A stretch of DNA of 64,000 bases, taken from Variovorax paradoxus. Lineage in GTDB: Bacteria > Pseudomonadota > Gammaproteobacteria > Burkholderiales > Burkholderiaceae_C. Below the pieces are notes generated by a model. That model saw only the letters and a list, made by a program, of their open reading frames with translations, ran no database searches and was not told the DNA's origin. Of the stretch, positions 43,254-52,056 are shown piece by piece. The stretch lies in contig NZ_JXQQ01000010.1 of the NCBI RefSeq assembly GCF_000834655.1, positions 124,001 to 188,000 on the forward strand. The letters are read 5' to 3'. A program made the position numbers and the translations under genes. Each line of letters opens with the position of its first letter. The first letter of the stretch is position 1.

Positions 43254-43955
43254 ATGACACAGACACGCCCCTTGGTGCCTCTTGACGGCGAGGCCCCTCC
43301 GCGGTCGGCCAACGACAGCGCGACCACCACCGCCCCCAAGTCCCGGCGAACGCAGGCCGAGCGCGTTGCGGAGTCGGACCGCCGCATGCTCGAGGCGGCC
43401 ACTCACTTGATCGCAAAGAATGGCTACACCCAAACGACGCTCGAAGCGATCGGTGTCGAGGCAGGTTACAGCCGAGGGCTCGTGCAGCATCGCTTCGGCA
43501 ACAAGGACCGGCTGCTCGACGAGTTGATCAAAAAGATCGCCGCTGACCATCGAGAGCGCCTGCTGGAGCGCATGCGCGGCCTGTCCGGTATCAATGCGCT
43601 TTTCTGCGAGATCGATTGCTACCTCGAGGGGATGGACACCCCGCGCGACAGTTCACGCGCCTTCTTCATGCTGATGCAGGAGTCGCTCGGCCCTGCGCCC
43701 CATATCCGCTCGACATTTGCGGCCATCAGCGCGCGTTGGCACCGCGCGCTTGCGCGCCAGATCGAGAACGGTCAGAACGCGGGCCAGATCCGCGTCGACG
43801 TTGATCCCGCGCGTGAAGCCCAACTCCTCATCGCAACCGCACGCGGCTTGCGCATGCAGGCCATGCTGAATCCGCAGACCAGTGACATCGCCTCTGCGAT
43901 CGAAACGTTCAAAGACGGCCTGCGCGCCCGCTGGCTCAAGCCGACAACGGGCTGA
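43254..43955 (+). CDS. TetR/AcrR-family transcriptional regulator
   Basis: A 233-residue repressor. After a disordered N-terminus of about 30 residues, the TetR HTH is clear: RRMLEAATHLIAKNGYTQTT, LEAIGVEAGYSRGLVQHRFG, NKDRLLDELI. The C-terminal helical ligand domain includes a conserved-looking RAFFMLMQESLGPAP. It should repress in the absence of a ligand, plausibly a CoA thioester or the free acid of the pathway. ATG at 43254 is preferred to an upstream TTG. It is 115 bases before the first Bug gene, same direction, with the palindrome at 43215. Confidence 0.92.
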   Translation: MTQTRPLVPLDGEAPPRSANDSATTTAPKSRRTQAERVAESDRRMLEAATHLIAKNGYTQTTLEAIGVEAGYSRGLVQHRFGNKDRLLDELIKKIAADHRERLLERMRGLSGINALFCEIDCYLEGMDTPRDSSRAFFMLMQESLGPAPHIRSTFAAISARWHRALARQIENGQNAGQIRVDVDPAREAQLLIATARGLRMQAMLNPQTSDIASAIETFKDGLRARWLKPTTG

Positions 43956-44070
43956 ACCCCGCCCGCACCCTCCGCCGCCACCCCCTGCCCTCTCGCCCCC
44001 CTCCCGGCCGGCGAGCAGGCGGAGCTCTGCCCGATCGATTTCTAGTTTTTACTTTGGAGACGTCCTCATC

Positions 44071-45045
44071 ATGCGCACCAAGTGGCTCCGCCCGCTCCTG
44101 TGCTCCGTGCCGTTGAGTTTCACCGCACTCTGTGCTCAAGCAAACGACTTTCCGACCAAGCCGATTCACCTTGTCGTGGGGTTCGCGCCCGGCGGCGCCT
44201 CGGACATCGTCGCGCGACTGCTTCAGCCTGAACTGCAGAAGCGCCTGGGCCAACCCATCGTGATCGACAACCGCCCCGGCGCCAACGGCAATATTGCCAA
44301 CGAGGTGGTGGCCCGCGCGGAGCCCGATGGCTACACGTTGCTCTTGGGCAATCCTGGGCCGCTGGTTTTCAACCCCTTTCTCTACAAGCAGGTACCGGTC
44401 GATCCGGCCAAGGCCTTTGCGCCCGTCACACAGATCACGGAAAGTCCGATGGTGATCGTGGTGCCGGCCAAGTCACCGCTGAACTCGGTGGCCGACCTTG
44501 TGAGCCGCGCCAAGTCCAAGGCGGGCGGTCTTTCGTATGGATCGGCCGGCAACGGCAGTTCGATGCACCTGGCCGGCGCGACGCTCCAGATGCGCACCGG
44601 CGCCTCGCTGGTGCATGTGCCCTACAAGGGAAGCGGACCGGCGATTACCGACTTGCTCGGCGGCCAGTTGGACTTCATGCCCGACAGCCGTTCGACCACG
44701 ATGCCATTCATCCGCGACGGCCGCTTGCGGCCGCTCGCGGTCACGGGAGATCGCCGCGTGGCCGATCTACCTGACGTGCCCACGGTGGCCGAGGCCGGCG
44801 TGCCCAACTTCAAGGTGACGACATGGCTGGGCATCGTTGCTCCCGCCGGTACCCCGCAGCCCGTGGTGAAGCGTCTGCACGAGGCCTTCAGCCATGCGCT
44901 CAAGCAGCCCGCTGTCAAGAGTCGTCTGGAAGAACTCGGCACCTACGTGCTGGGCAGCACGCCCGAGGCCTTCGCCCGCGCGATGGACCAAGAACGTCAA
45001 GAAGCGCGCTTGCTCGTGCAACAGACTGGAATGAAGATCGAATGA
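44071..45045 (+). CDS. Bug-family (TctC-like) periplasmic solute-binding protein
   Basis: A 324-residue exported protein, signal peptide MRTKWLRPLLCSVPLSFTAL with cleavage near AQA-ND. Signature loops: IHLVVGFAPGGASDIVARLL, IVIDNRPGANGNIANEVVAR, LVHVPYKGSGPAITDLLGGQ. It binds a carboxylate and would feed a tripartite tricarboxylate transporter whose TctA/TctB parts lie elsewhere. A GGAGA ribosome site precedes the ATG. Its stop overlaps the DUF35 start (ATGA at 45042), so transport and catabolism genes are translationally linked: good evidence that the ligand is the pathway substrate. Confidence 0.95.
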   Translation: MRTKWLRPLLCSVPLSFTALCAQANDFPTKPIHLVVGFAPGGASDIVARLLQPELQKRLGQPIVIDNRPGANGNIANEVVARAEPDGYTLLLGNPGPLVFNPFLYKQVPVDPAKAFAPVTQITESPMVIVVPAKSPLNSVADLVSRAKSKAGGLSYGSAGNGSSMHLAGATLQMRTGASLVHVPYKGSGPAITDLLGGQLDFMPDSRSTTMPFIRDGRLRPLAVTGDRRVADLPDVPTVAEAGVPNFKVTTWLGIVAPAGTPQPVVKRLHEAFSHALKQPAVKSRLEELGTYVLGSTPEAFARAMDQERQEARLLVQQTGMKIE

Positions 45046-45410
45046 GCACCCCCACCCTTGAACTTGCGCGCTGCAACGCGTGCGGCGGCACCAGCTTTCC
45101 GGCAGAGGTGCCCGGTTGTCGCCACTGCGGCGCGGCGAAGGCGCAGTTGCGCCCCGAAGCATGTGCTGTTCCCATGCGCCTGCTGAACTTCGCCACCGTC
45201 TACTCGCCGCTGGCGCCCGGCCTGGAAGTCCCCGCCGTGATCGGCGAAGTGGAACTCGCCCCGGGCCTTGTGGAAGAAGCCCGCATCGACGTGCCCGACG
45301 AAACCGTGCTCGCGCTCGGCATGGCACTCGCACCTGTCTGGCAGACAGCTGCCGCCGACGTGCCTGGCAACTGGGTGTTTCGCCCACTCGCTCGCGAGGT
45401 GAACGCATGA
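45042..45410 (+). CDS. DUF35 zinc-ribbon/OB-fold protein, partner of the thiolase-like protein
   Basis: A 122-residue protein. The N-terminal rubredoxin-like zinc ribbon has Cys11, Cys14, Cys26 and Cys29 (RCNACGG and PGCRHCG). The OB fold follows (LLNFATVYSPLAPGLEVPAV). DUF35 proteins form heteromeric complexes with thiolase-fold enzymes, as in the steroid side-chain aldolase pair Ltp2–ChsH2. Both its start and its stop overlap neighbours by ATGA, and the next gene is thiolase-like, so a complex with it is strongly suggested. Confidence 0.92.
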   Translation: MSTPTLELARCNACGGTSFPAEVPGCRHCGAAKAQLRPEACAVPMRLLNFATVYSPLAPGLEVPAVIGEVELAPGLVEEARIDVPDETVLALGMALAPVWQTAAADVPGNWVFRPLAREVNA

Positions 45411-46561
45411 CGCGCGCATCTTCCCTACTGGGCGAACGTGCCGTGTACGTCGTGGGCATCGGCCTGCACCCCTACGGCTTTCCGTCCGAGACGCCTTATG
45501 TCCAACTCGGTCTGCATGCCGTGCGAGAAGCCTTGGCCGATGCCGGCATGCATTGGCCGCAAGTGCGCTCAGCTGTCGTAGGCACCGCCGCACTCGGCAT
45601 GGCGGCCGGCCGCGTGATGCTGCGCCACCTCGGCTCGACGGGCCTGGAAGTGCTGCAGGTGGAGAACGCATCGGCGTCCGGCTCGACAGCTTTTCGCATT
45701 GCTTGCCTTCAAGTGGCCAGTGGCGAACATGACGTGGTGCTCGCCATGGGCGTGGACAAGTTCGGCGACGGGCGACGCGCGGTACTCAAGGACGGATTGA
45801 CGCCGCTCAGCCCCACAGCGAACGTTCCCCTGGTGAAATTCGCGCTGCTGGCGCGGCGCTGCATGCGCGACTACGGCCTGACGATCGAGGACATGGCCCG
45901 CGTGGCGGTCAAGAACCATGGCAACGCCGCGCGCAATCCGTACGCGCAGTTTCGCAAGCCGCGCACGATGGCGCAGGTGCTGGCGTCGGCGCTTGTCGCG
46001 GGTGACCTCACGGCCATGCAGTGCTGCCCAAGAGGCGAAGGCGCAGCGGCGGTGATCGTGGTCTCCGAGGACGCATTGCGCCGGCTGGGCGTGCCGCGTG
46101 AACGCGCGGTGCGCGTGCTGTCCTCCGTCGCCAGCAGCGAAGCGCTGCCGGCCAATGACGCGCCGGCCCTTGTCGAACTGGTGCGCACCTCGTCCGCCGC
46201 CGCACTCGCGCAGGCCGGCATCGGTGCGAAGGAACTGGACATCGTCGAACTTCACGACGCATTCACCATCGAGGAGCTGCTCTACACCGAAGCAGTGGGC
46301 GTGTGCGACGCGGGCGAAGGGGCGCTCTACGTAGCGCGCGGCGACGCCGACATTGGCGGGCGCTGCGCGATCAATCCCTCGGGCGGACTCATCGGTATGG
46401 GCCATCCGCTCGGCCCCACCGGTATCGGCCAGGTGGCCGAGATCGCGCGGCAGCTGCGCGGCGAAGCCGACGGCCGCCAACACCCCGGCGCCCGTCTCGC
46501 ACTGGCCCACATGATCGGGCTTGGCTCGGTGGCCGTCGCTCACGTACTCGCACGTGCCTGA
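45407..46561 (+). CDS. Thiolase-superfamily protein (SCP2/Ltp2-like), nucleophile Cys replaced
   Basis: A 384-residue thiolase-fold protein. The position of the acylated Cys in SCP2-type thiolases (ENxCxSG) is Ser89 here: VENASASGSTAF. The other landmarks remain: HDAFTIEEL (His283) and NPSGGLIGMGHPLGPTG (His333). With a DUF35 partner and no nucleophilic Cys, it resembles the repurposed thiolase-fold aldolases of the Ltp2 type, which cleave beta-hydroxyacyl-CoA by retro-aldol reaction. That function is inferred, not shown. Start overlaps the DUF35 stop; its own stop overlaps the hydratase start at 46561. Confidence 0.88.
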   Translation: MTRASSLLGERAVYVVGIGLHPYGFPSETPYVQLGLHAVREALADAGMHWPQVRSAVVGTAALGMAAGRVMLRHLGSTGLEVLQVENASASGSTAFRIACLQVASGEHDVVLAMGVDKFGDGRRAVLKDGLTPLSPTANVPLVKFALLARRCMRDYGLTIEDMARVAVKNHGNAARNPYAQFRKPRTMAQVLASALVAGDLTAMQCCPRGEGAAAVIVVSEDALRRLGVPRERAVRVLSSVASSEALPANDAPALVELVRTSSAAALAQAGIGAKELDIVELHDAFTIEELLYTEAVGVCDAGEGALYVARGDADIGGRCAINPSGGLIGMGHPLGPTGIGQVAEIARQLRGEADGRQHPGARLALAHMIGLGSVAVAHVLARA

Positions 46562-47373
46562 TGCAGGCAAGAAGCACCCAGATGAACTACGACACCCTTC
46601 TCTACGAGGTCACCGATGCGGTGGCCGTGATTCGCCTGAACCGCCCCGAGCGCATGAATGCGATCGGCGGCGCCATGAAGGCCGAACTGCGCGACGCCTT
46701 TCTGGAGCGCGCTCGCCATGACGAGGCGGTGCGTTGCGTCGTTGTAACTGGTGCAGGCGACCGCGCCTTCTGTGCCGGCGCCGACATCAAGGAGCGCGCA
46801 CACAGCGCGATGCCGCAAGCCCAGTACCACCTCCAGCAGAAGGCCACGCACGAGCTTTTCCGCGCCATCGAGCAATTCGAGAAGCCGGTCATCGCCGCCA
46901 TCAATGGCGTGGCGATGGGTGGCGGCCTGGAGATCGCACTGTGCTGCGACGTACGCATCGCCGCACGCGGCATAAAGCTGGCGCTGCCCGAGGCACGCAT
47001 CGGCGCCTTGCCCGCCGCGGGCGGCACGCAGCGCCTGCCGCGCCTCGTTGGCCCCGGCATCGCCAAGGAACTGATGTTCACCGGCGACCACATCGACACC
47101 GAGCGCGCGCTGGCCATCGGGCTGGTCAACCACGTCGTGGAGCCCGAAGCGCTCATGCCCACAGCCATGGCCATGGCCGCGCGCATGGCGGCCAACGCGC
47201 CGCTTGCGGTGCGCCACATCAAGCACGCGGTGGACACGGGCCTGCAGGTGGGCATCGATGCAGGCCTGGAGTACGAGCGATACGCGGCCGCGTTGGTCGT
47301 GTCCAGCGAAGACCGCCGCGAGGGCATGCGCGCGTTTGTAGAGAAGCGCAAACCCGTCTTCCGGGGCCAGTGA
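46561..47373 (+). CDS. Enoyl-CoA hydratase/isomerase (crotonase) family protein
   Basis: A 270-residue crotonase. DRAFCAGADIKE and INGVAMGGGLEIALCCDVRI provide the oxyanion hole; ALPEARIGALPAAGGTQRLPR holds the catalytic Glu position of hydratases; GLVNHVVEP ends the core. It would hydrate an enoyl-CoA to the beta-hydroxyacyl-CoA that an aldolase-type thiolase fold could then cleave. Start at 46561 overlaps the previous stop; the ATG at 46582, seven codons later, is an alternative. Confidence 0.92.
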   Translation: MQARSTQMNYDTLLYEVTDAVAVIRLNRPERMNAIGGAMKAELRDAFLERARHDEAVRCVVVTGAGDRAFCAGADIKERAHSAMPQAQYHLQQKATHELFRAIEQFEKPVIAAINGVAMGGGLEIALCCDVRIAARGIKLALPEARIGALPAAGGTQRLPRLVGPGIAKELMFTGDHIDTERALAIGLVNHVVEPEALMPTAMAMAARMAANAPLAVRHIKHAVDTGLQVGIDAGLEYERYAAALVVSSEDRREGMRAFVEKRKPVFRGQ

Positions 47374-47437
47374 GCGCCTCCGCCCTGCCTCCTCACATCT
47401 ATCTCCTCTACGACAGCATCTCAAGGAAATCGACAGC

Positions 47438-48250
47438 ATGGATCTGAACCTCAATGGCCGCGTGGCCTTCGTGACCGGCGGCGGCCAAGGCGTGGGCCGC
47501 CGCATATGCCTGGACCTCGCCGCCGAAGGCGTTGCGGTGGCCGTCAACGACATCTTCGAGGAGCGCGCGAGCGCCGTGGCAGGTGAGATCCAGGCTGAGG
47601 GCGGGCGAGCCTTCGCCGCGGTCGCCGACATCACGCAGCAGGCCGAGGTGAATGCGGCGGTGGCCGCCACCGAGGCGGCGCTGGGGCCGGTCGACATTCT
47701 GGTGAACAACGCCGGCGTGTTGGTCGAGCGCCGCGAAAAAGGCGGCGCCGCGCCGCTCTTTCTCGACACCACGGCCGACGGCTGGCAGCGCATCGTCGAT
47801 CTGAATGTGTTCGCGATGATGTATTGCTGCAAGGCCGTGCTGCCGGGCATGAAAGCGCGCCGGCACGGCAAGATCGTCAACATCATGTCCGAGGCCGGGC
47901 GCACCGGCGAGGCGCGGCTCGCCGTGTACTCGGGCGCCAAAGCCGCGATGCTGGGCTTCGCCAAGGCGATCGCTCGCGAGCACGGCGGCGATTGCATCAA
48001 TGTGAACGTAATCGCCCTGGGTGCGGTATCGCACGAGGGCATTCGCGAAGGCGCGCTGAGCCCCGAGTCCACGCCCGAGAACAACGAGCGCCTGGGCAAG
48101 ATGCTCAATGCATACCCCATCTCGCGCGGCCTGCGTCGCCTTGCCCGCCCGGAAGACATCTCGGGCATGGTCTGCCTGCTGGCTTCCGATCGCGCCGCCT
48201 ACATCACCGGGCAGAGCATCGGCATCAGCGGCGGCTTCGTGATGCAGTGA
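47438..48250 (+). CDS. Short-chain dehydrogenase/reductase
   Basis: A 270-residue classical SDR. Cofactor motif VTGGGQGVGRRI, NNAG at about 85, catalytic Ser in VNIMSEAG, YSGAKAAMLGFAKA with Tyr and Lys, and the terminal GQSIGISGGFVM. It likely oxidises a hydroxyacyl-CoA or alcohol intermediate. An AAGGAAA ribosome site precedes the ATG. It lies in the same operon, 64 bases after the hydratase. Confidence 0.93.
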   Translation: MDLNLNGRVAFVTGGGQGVGRRICLDLAAEGVAVAVNDIFEERASAVAGEIQAEGGRAFAAVADITQQAEVNAAVAATEAALGPVDILVNNAGVLVERREKGGAAPLFLDTTADGWQRIVDLNVFAMMYCCKAVLPGMKARRHGKIVNIMSEAGRTGEARLAVYSGAKAAMLGFAKAIAREHGGDCINVNVIALGAVSHEGIREGALSPESTPENNERLGKMLNAYPISRGLRRLARPEDISGMVCLLASDRAAYITGQSIGISGGFVMQ

Positions 48251-48255
48251 AGCCA

Positions 48256-49269
48256 ATGCGCACCCGCCTCACTGATCTTTTCGGCATGCGGCTGCCCGTG
48301 ATGGGTGGCGGACTCATGTGGCTGTCCGATGCGCGCTATGTGGCCGCACTTGCGCGCGCTGGCGCGCTGGGCTTTCTCACGCCGCGCTCGTTCGACAGCC
48401 TGGACAGTTTTCGCGCCGCACTGCGCGACTGCCGTGCGGCCAGCGAGGGCCGTCCATTTGGCGTCAACATCACGCAGTCGCGGCGGCCCGAAGAAAATCG
48501 GCTGGTACCTGTGTGGATCGACGTCGGCCTGGAGGAAGGCGCGATGGCCTTCGAGACCGTGGGACCTTCGCCGCGCGAACTGTTCGAGCGCATCCACGCC
48601 GGCGGCGGGCGCGTGATTCACAAGTGCGCCTTTGTTGCGCACGCGCTGAAGGCTCAGGACGCCGGCGCCGATGCCGTGGCGCTGGTGGGCTGCGAGGCGG
48701 GCGGGCATCCGGGCACCAACGAGTTGCCCACCTTCGTGCTGGCCGCGCTCGCGCTGGCACAACTCCGCGTGCCGATGGCGCTGGGCGGCGGCATCGGCAG
48801 CGGCCGGCAGATTGCTGCGGCGCTGGCGCTGGGTGCCGATGCCGTGGTGATGGGCACGCGCTTTCTCGTGTGCGAAGAGATCTGGGCGCACGAGAACTAC
48901 AAGAATCATCTTGTTGCGCAGCCTGCCGAGACCTCGACGCTGGCGCTGCGCAGCACGGGCCACCCATGGCGCGTGCTCGACAACGACACGGCGCGCCGCA
49001 CGCGCGCGATGGAGTCCGAAGGCGCCTGCAGTTATCCGCATTTCGGCGCGCTCTCGACGGGCCGCCTGGGCCGCGAGGGCGCCTACGCCACAGGCGACTG
49101 GAACTCCGGTCTGCTTTCCATGGGCCCAGCCGTCGCGTTTGCCGACCGCATAGAACCCGTTGCAGCCGTGCTTGAGCGGCTCATGCACGACGCCGCCACC
49201 TGCGCCGCGCATCTCTCCGCCCTGACCTGCCCCGCAACCCATCCCATCTCCCCCACTCCGCTTTCATGA
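48256..49269 (+). CDS. Nitronate monooxygenase-like FMN enzyme (NPD family)
   Basis: A 337-residue TIM-barrel flavoprotein: RLPVMGGGLMWLSDARYVAA, ADAVALVGCEAGGHPGTNEL with the family His, ALGGGIGSGRQIAAALALGA and ADAVVMGTRFLVCEEIWAHE for FMN phosphate. Members oxidise nitronates or act as enoyl reductases on acyl groups. In a CoA pathway beside an SDR and a hydratase an enoyl-CoA-type reduction is as plausible as nitronate oxidation. It is 5 bases after the SDR; its stop overlaps the next gene (ATGA at 49266). Confidence 0.88.
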   Translation: MRTRLTDLFGMRLPVMGGGLMWLSDARYVAALARAGALGFLTPRSFDSLDSFRAALRDCRAASEGRPFGVNITQSRRPEENRLVPVWIDVGLEEGAMAFETVGPSPRELFERIHAGGGRVIHKCAFVAHALKAQDAGADAVALVGCEAGGHPGTNELPTFVLAALALAQLRVPMALGGGIGSGRQIAAALALGADAVVMGTRFLVCEEIWAHENYKNHLVAQPAETSTLALRSTGHPWRVLDNDTARRTRAMESEGACSYPHFGALSTGRLGREGAYATGDWNSGLLSMGPAVAFADRIEPVAAVLERLMHDAATCAAHLSALTCPATHPISPTPLS

Positions 49270-50798
49270 ACCCGAATCTCTCACTCCATTGCGGCCGCCG
49301 CAGCCTGGAAGGCATCAATCTCCAGGCCCAGGCGGACCGCGCCGCCAGCGGCTTCCAAGCGCTGGGCCTGCAGCCCGGCGACGCCGTGGCTGTGATGCTG
49401 CGCAACGATCTGCCCTATCTGGAACTCATGCTTGCGTTGGGCCGCCTCGGCGTGCATCTGGTCGCCGTGAACTGGCATTTCCAGGCTGAAGAGGCCGCCT
49501 ATGTCTTCAAGGACAGCGGCGCGCGTGCACTCGTGGTCCATGCAGATCTGTGGCCGCGCCTGGCCGCCGCTGTGCCGGAAGGGCTGCCGGTGCTCGTTGT
49601 CCCCACCCCACAGGATGTGCTCGACGCATATGGCCTCGAAACTACAGCCCTGCCGGCGGGCGCGCACGACTGGGCCAGCTGGCGCGATGGATTCGCGCCC
49701 TGCACGAGTGCGCCGGTGCCCTCGGTGGGCAGCATGCTCTACACCTCGGGGACGACCGGACGACCCAAGGCCGTGATGCGTCTGCCCGGCACACCGCAGC
49801 AACACGCGGGCTCAATGCGCGTGCGCGCGCTCGCCAGCCAGGCCCGCGAGGGCATGCGCACAGCGGTTGTCGGACCGCTTTATCACGCCGGCCCCAATGC
49901 GGCTGCGCGCGTAGCGCTCGACATGGCCGAACGTGTGGTCGTGCTGCCGCGATTCGACGCCGAACAGCTGCTCAAGACAATCGAGGAACACCGCATCACG
50001 CACCTGTCGCTGGTCCCGGTGATGCTCGTGCGGCTGCTCAAGCTGCCTGAAGAGGTGCGCGCGCGCTACGACGTCACTTCGTTGGAGAACATCACTCACG
50101 GAGGCTCGCCTTGCGCTCCCGAGGTGCGACGCGCTGTCATCGCATGGTGGGGGCCGATCGTCAATGAGACATACGGGTCGACTGAAACCGGGCTTGTCAC
50201 CTTCGTGAATGCCAAGGAGTGGCTCGATCACCCCGGTACGGCGGGGCGGCCTTTCCCGGGTACGTCTGTTCGAATCCTGGACGCCGAAGGGCGCGTGCTG
50301 AACGCCGGCGAGGTCGGTGAGATTTATGTCGACCCCGGAGACAACGCCCTCCCCTTCACGTACCGCAACAACGAAAAAGCGCGCCGGGCCATCGAACGCG
50401 ACGGCCACGTGACCAACGGCGACATCGGCTACCTGGACGCCGAGGGCTACCTCTATGTCACCGACCGCAAGCGGGACATGGTGATCTCGGGCGGTGTGAA
50501 TATCTATCCGGCCGAGATCGAGCACGCGCTGGTCACCCACCCGGAAATCTCCGACTGCGCGGTGTTCGGCATTCCCGATGCGGAGTATGGCGAAGCCGTG
50601 GCCGCGGCCGTTGTGCGCGCGCCGGGCAGCGGCATCACCGAGACCCAGGTCCGCGAGTGGGTGCGCCAGCGTCTCGCGGGCTACAAGGTACCTCGTCACG
50701 TGGAGTTCCACGATGCGCTGCCGCGCGAAAGCATGGGCAAGGTGTTCAAGAACCAACTGCGTGCGCCCCACTGGGATCGCGCGGGCCGCCGCATCTGA
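49266..50798 (+). CDS. AMP-dependent acyl-CoA synthetase
   Basis: A 510-residue ANL-superfamily ligase. P-loop YTSGTTGRPKAVMR, ETYGSTE (A5), YLYVTDRKRDMVISGGVNIY (A7-A8) and the C-terminal Lys in ESMGKVFK are all present. It activates a carboxylic acid to its CoA thioester with ATP. In this operon it supplies the first step after uptake. Sequence gives no substrate; the pocket loop has PLYHAGPNAA. Start overlaps the NPD stop. Confidence 0.94.
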   Translation: MNPNLSLHCGRRSLEGINLQAQADRAASGFQALGLQPGDAVAVMLRNDLPYLELMLALGRLGVHLVAVNWHFQAEEAAYVFKDSGARALVVHADLWPRLAAAVPEGLPVLVVPTPQDVLDAYGLETTALPAGAHDWASWRDGFAPCTSAPVPSVGSMLYTSGTTGRPKAVMRLPGTPQQHAGSMRVRALASQAREGMRTAVVGPLYHAGPNAAARVALDMAERVVVLPRFDAEQLLKTIEEHRITHLSLVPVMLVRLLKLPEEVRARYDVTSLENITHGGSPCAPEVRRAVIAWWGPIVNETYGSTETGLVTFVNAKEWLDHPGTAGRPFPGTSVRILDAEGRVLNAGEVGEIYVDPGDNALPFTYRNNEKARRAIERDGHVTNGDIGYLDAEGYLYVTDRKRDMVISGGVNIYPAEIEHALVTHPEISDCAVFGIPDAEYGEAVAAAVVRAPGSGITETQVREWVRQRLAGYKVPRHVEFHDALPRESMGKVFKNQLRAPHWDRAGRRI

Positions 50799-50800
50799 TC

Positions 50801-52009
50801 ATGGCGACACCCCACCCCCCATCGCCAGGCGCATTCTTCGGCACCGAACCCGATCGCTTCGACTTCACGTGGCCGGGTCATGCCGTCTTTGGCGATGGGT
50901 GTGCGCGGCAACTGCCTGAGTGGGCTTCGGCGCGGCGCGTGGCCAGGCCGCTCGTGCTCAGCGACGCCGGGCTCGTCCGTGTTGGCATCGTGGCACCTCT
51001 GCTCGAAACGTTGGAAGTGGTCGGATGCAGGCCCATCCTGTTCGACGGCGTCGCCGCCAACCCCACTTTGGACAACGTCACCCAGGCGCGCGCCACCTGG
51101 GACGCGCAACACTGCGACGGCCTCATCGCCATCGGGGGCGGAAGCGTCATCGACGTCGGCAAGGTGCTTGTCGCCGGACTGTGCGCCGACGTTCCCATCG
51201 AAGACGTTCTGCGTGAGGGAGACCGCGTATTGCAGCGCGCCGCGCCGCCCTTTGCCGCCTTGCCGACCACGGCAGGCACAGGCAGCGAAAGCACCACTGC
51301 CGCGCTTGTGAAGGACCACCACGGCCGCAAGCACGTGCTGCGCAGCCGCAACAGTCGCCCGCAATGGCTGGCGCTGGACCCTCGGCTCACGCTCAGCTTG
51401 CCCGCATCTGTCACGGCCAATACCGGCTTCGATACGGTGATGCACGCGCTGGGTGCGGCGACCAACCGCGCCACCAATCCGGTCGGTGAGGCACTGGCGC
51501 TCCAGGCGCTGGCGCTGGGCATGCAGGCCCTGCCCGCAGTGCTCGCTGATCCGACGTCGCTGAATGCGCGCAGCGACATGCTGCTTGCCAGCTACCTTGC
51601 TGGGGTTGCGATGAGCCTGCGCGGCGTGGACGGCATCCATGGCCTCTGCACGCCGCTGGAAGGGCTGGTCGATGTGCCGCACGCCCATGTGCTGGCCGTG
51701 ACGTGCATACCGCTCATGCGCTTTACGCTGCCCGCAGCCGTCGCGCGGTATGCCCGGGCCGCGCGCGCATGCAGCCTTGGCAACGCTGGCGACTGCGACG
51801 AAGTCCTGGCTCATGCGCTGGTTGAGTCCATCGATCGTCTGCGCGAGCAAGCCGCGCTGCCCCACACGCTGGCCGAACTTGGCGTACAGATCGACGCGCT
51901 CGGCCCCGTTATTGACGCTGCCGAGCACAACCCCTCACTGCGGCTGAACGCACGACAGCCCACGCGCGACGAGATCGCCGGCCTCTACCGCGCCATGCAG
52001 CCTGGCTGA
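50801..52009 (+). CDS. Iron-containing alcohol dehydrogenase
   Basis: A 402-residue group III alcohol dehydrogenase. AIGGGSVIDVGKV binds NAD; PTTAGTGSESTTAALV follows; the metal ligands are visible in NTGFDTVMHALGA (Asp, His) and in GIHGLCTPLEGLVDVPHAH (two His). It converts an alcohol to an aldehyde or the reverse. The aldehyde dehydrogenase gene is next, so alcohol to acid conversion of a released fragment is the natural reading. Start ATG is 2 bases after the ligase stop. Confidence 0.93.
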   Translation: MATPHPPSPGAFFGTEPDRFDFTWPGHAVFGDGCARQLPEWASARRVARPLVLSDAGLVRVGIVAPLLETLEVVGCRPILFDGVAANPTLDNVTQARATWDAQHCDGLIAIGGGSVIDVGKVLVAGLCADVPIEDVLREGDRVLQRAAPPFAALPTTAGTGSESTTAALVKDHHGRKHVLRSRNSRPQWLALDPRLTLSLPASVTANTGFDTVMHALGAATNRATNPVGEALALQALALGMQALPAVLADPTSLNARSDMLLASYLAGVAMSLRGVDGIHGLCTPLEGLVDVPHAHVLAVTCIPLMRFTLPAAVARYARAARACSLGNAGDCDEVLAHALVESIDRLREQAALPHTLAELGVQIDALGPVIDAAEHNPSLRLNARQPTRDEIAGLYRAMQPG

Positions 52010-52056
52010 GGCCATCGACTTTTATTTCTCTGGTTTCCCAAACTTCTCTTCGCACC

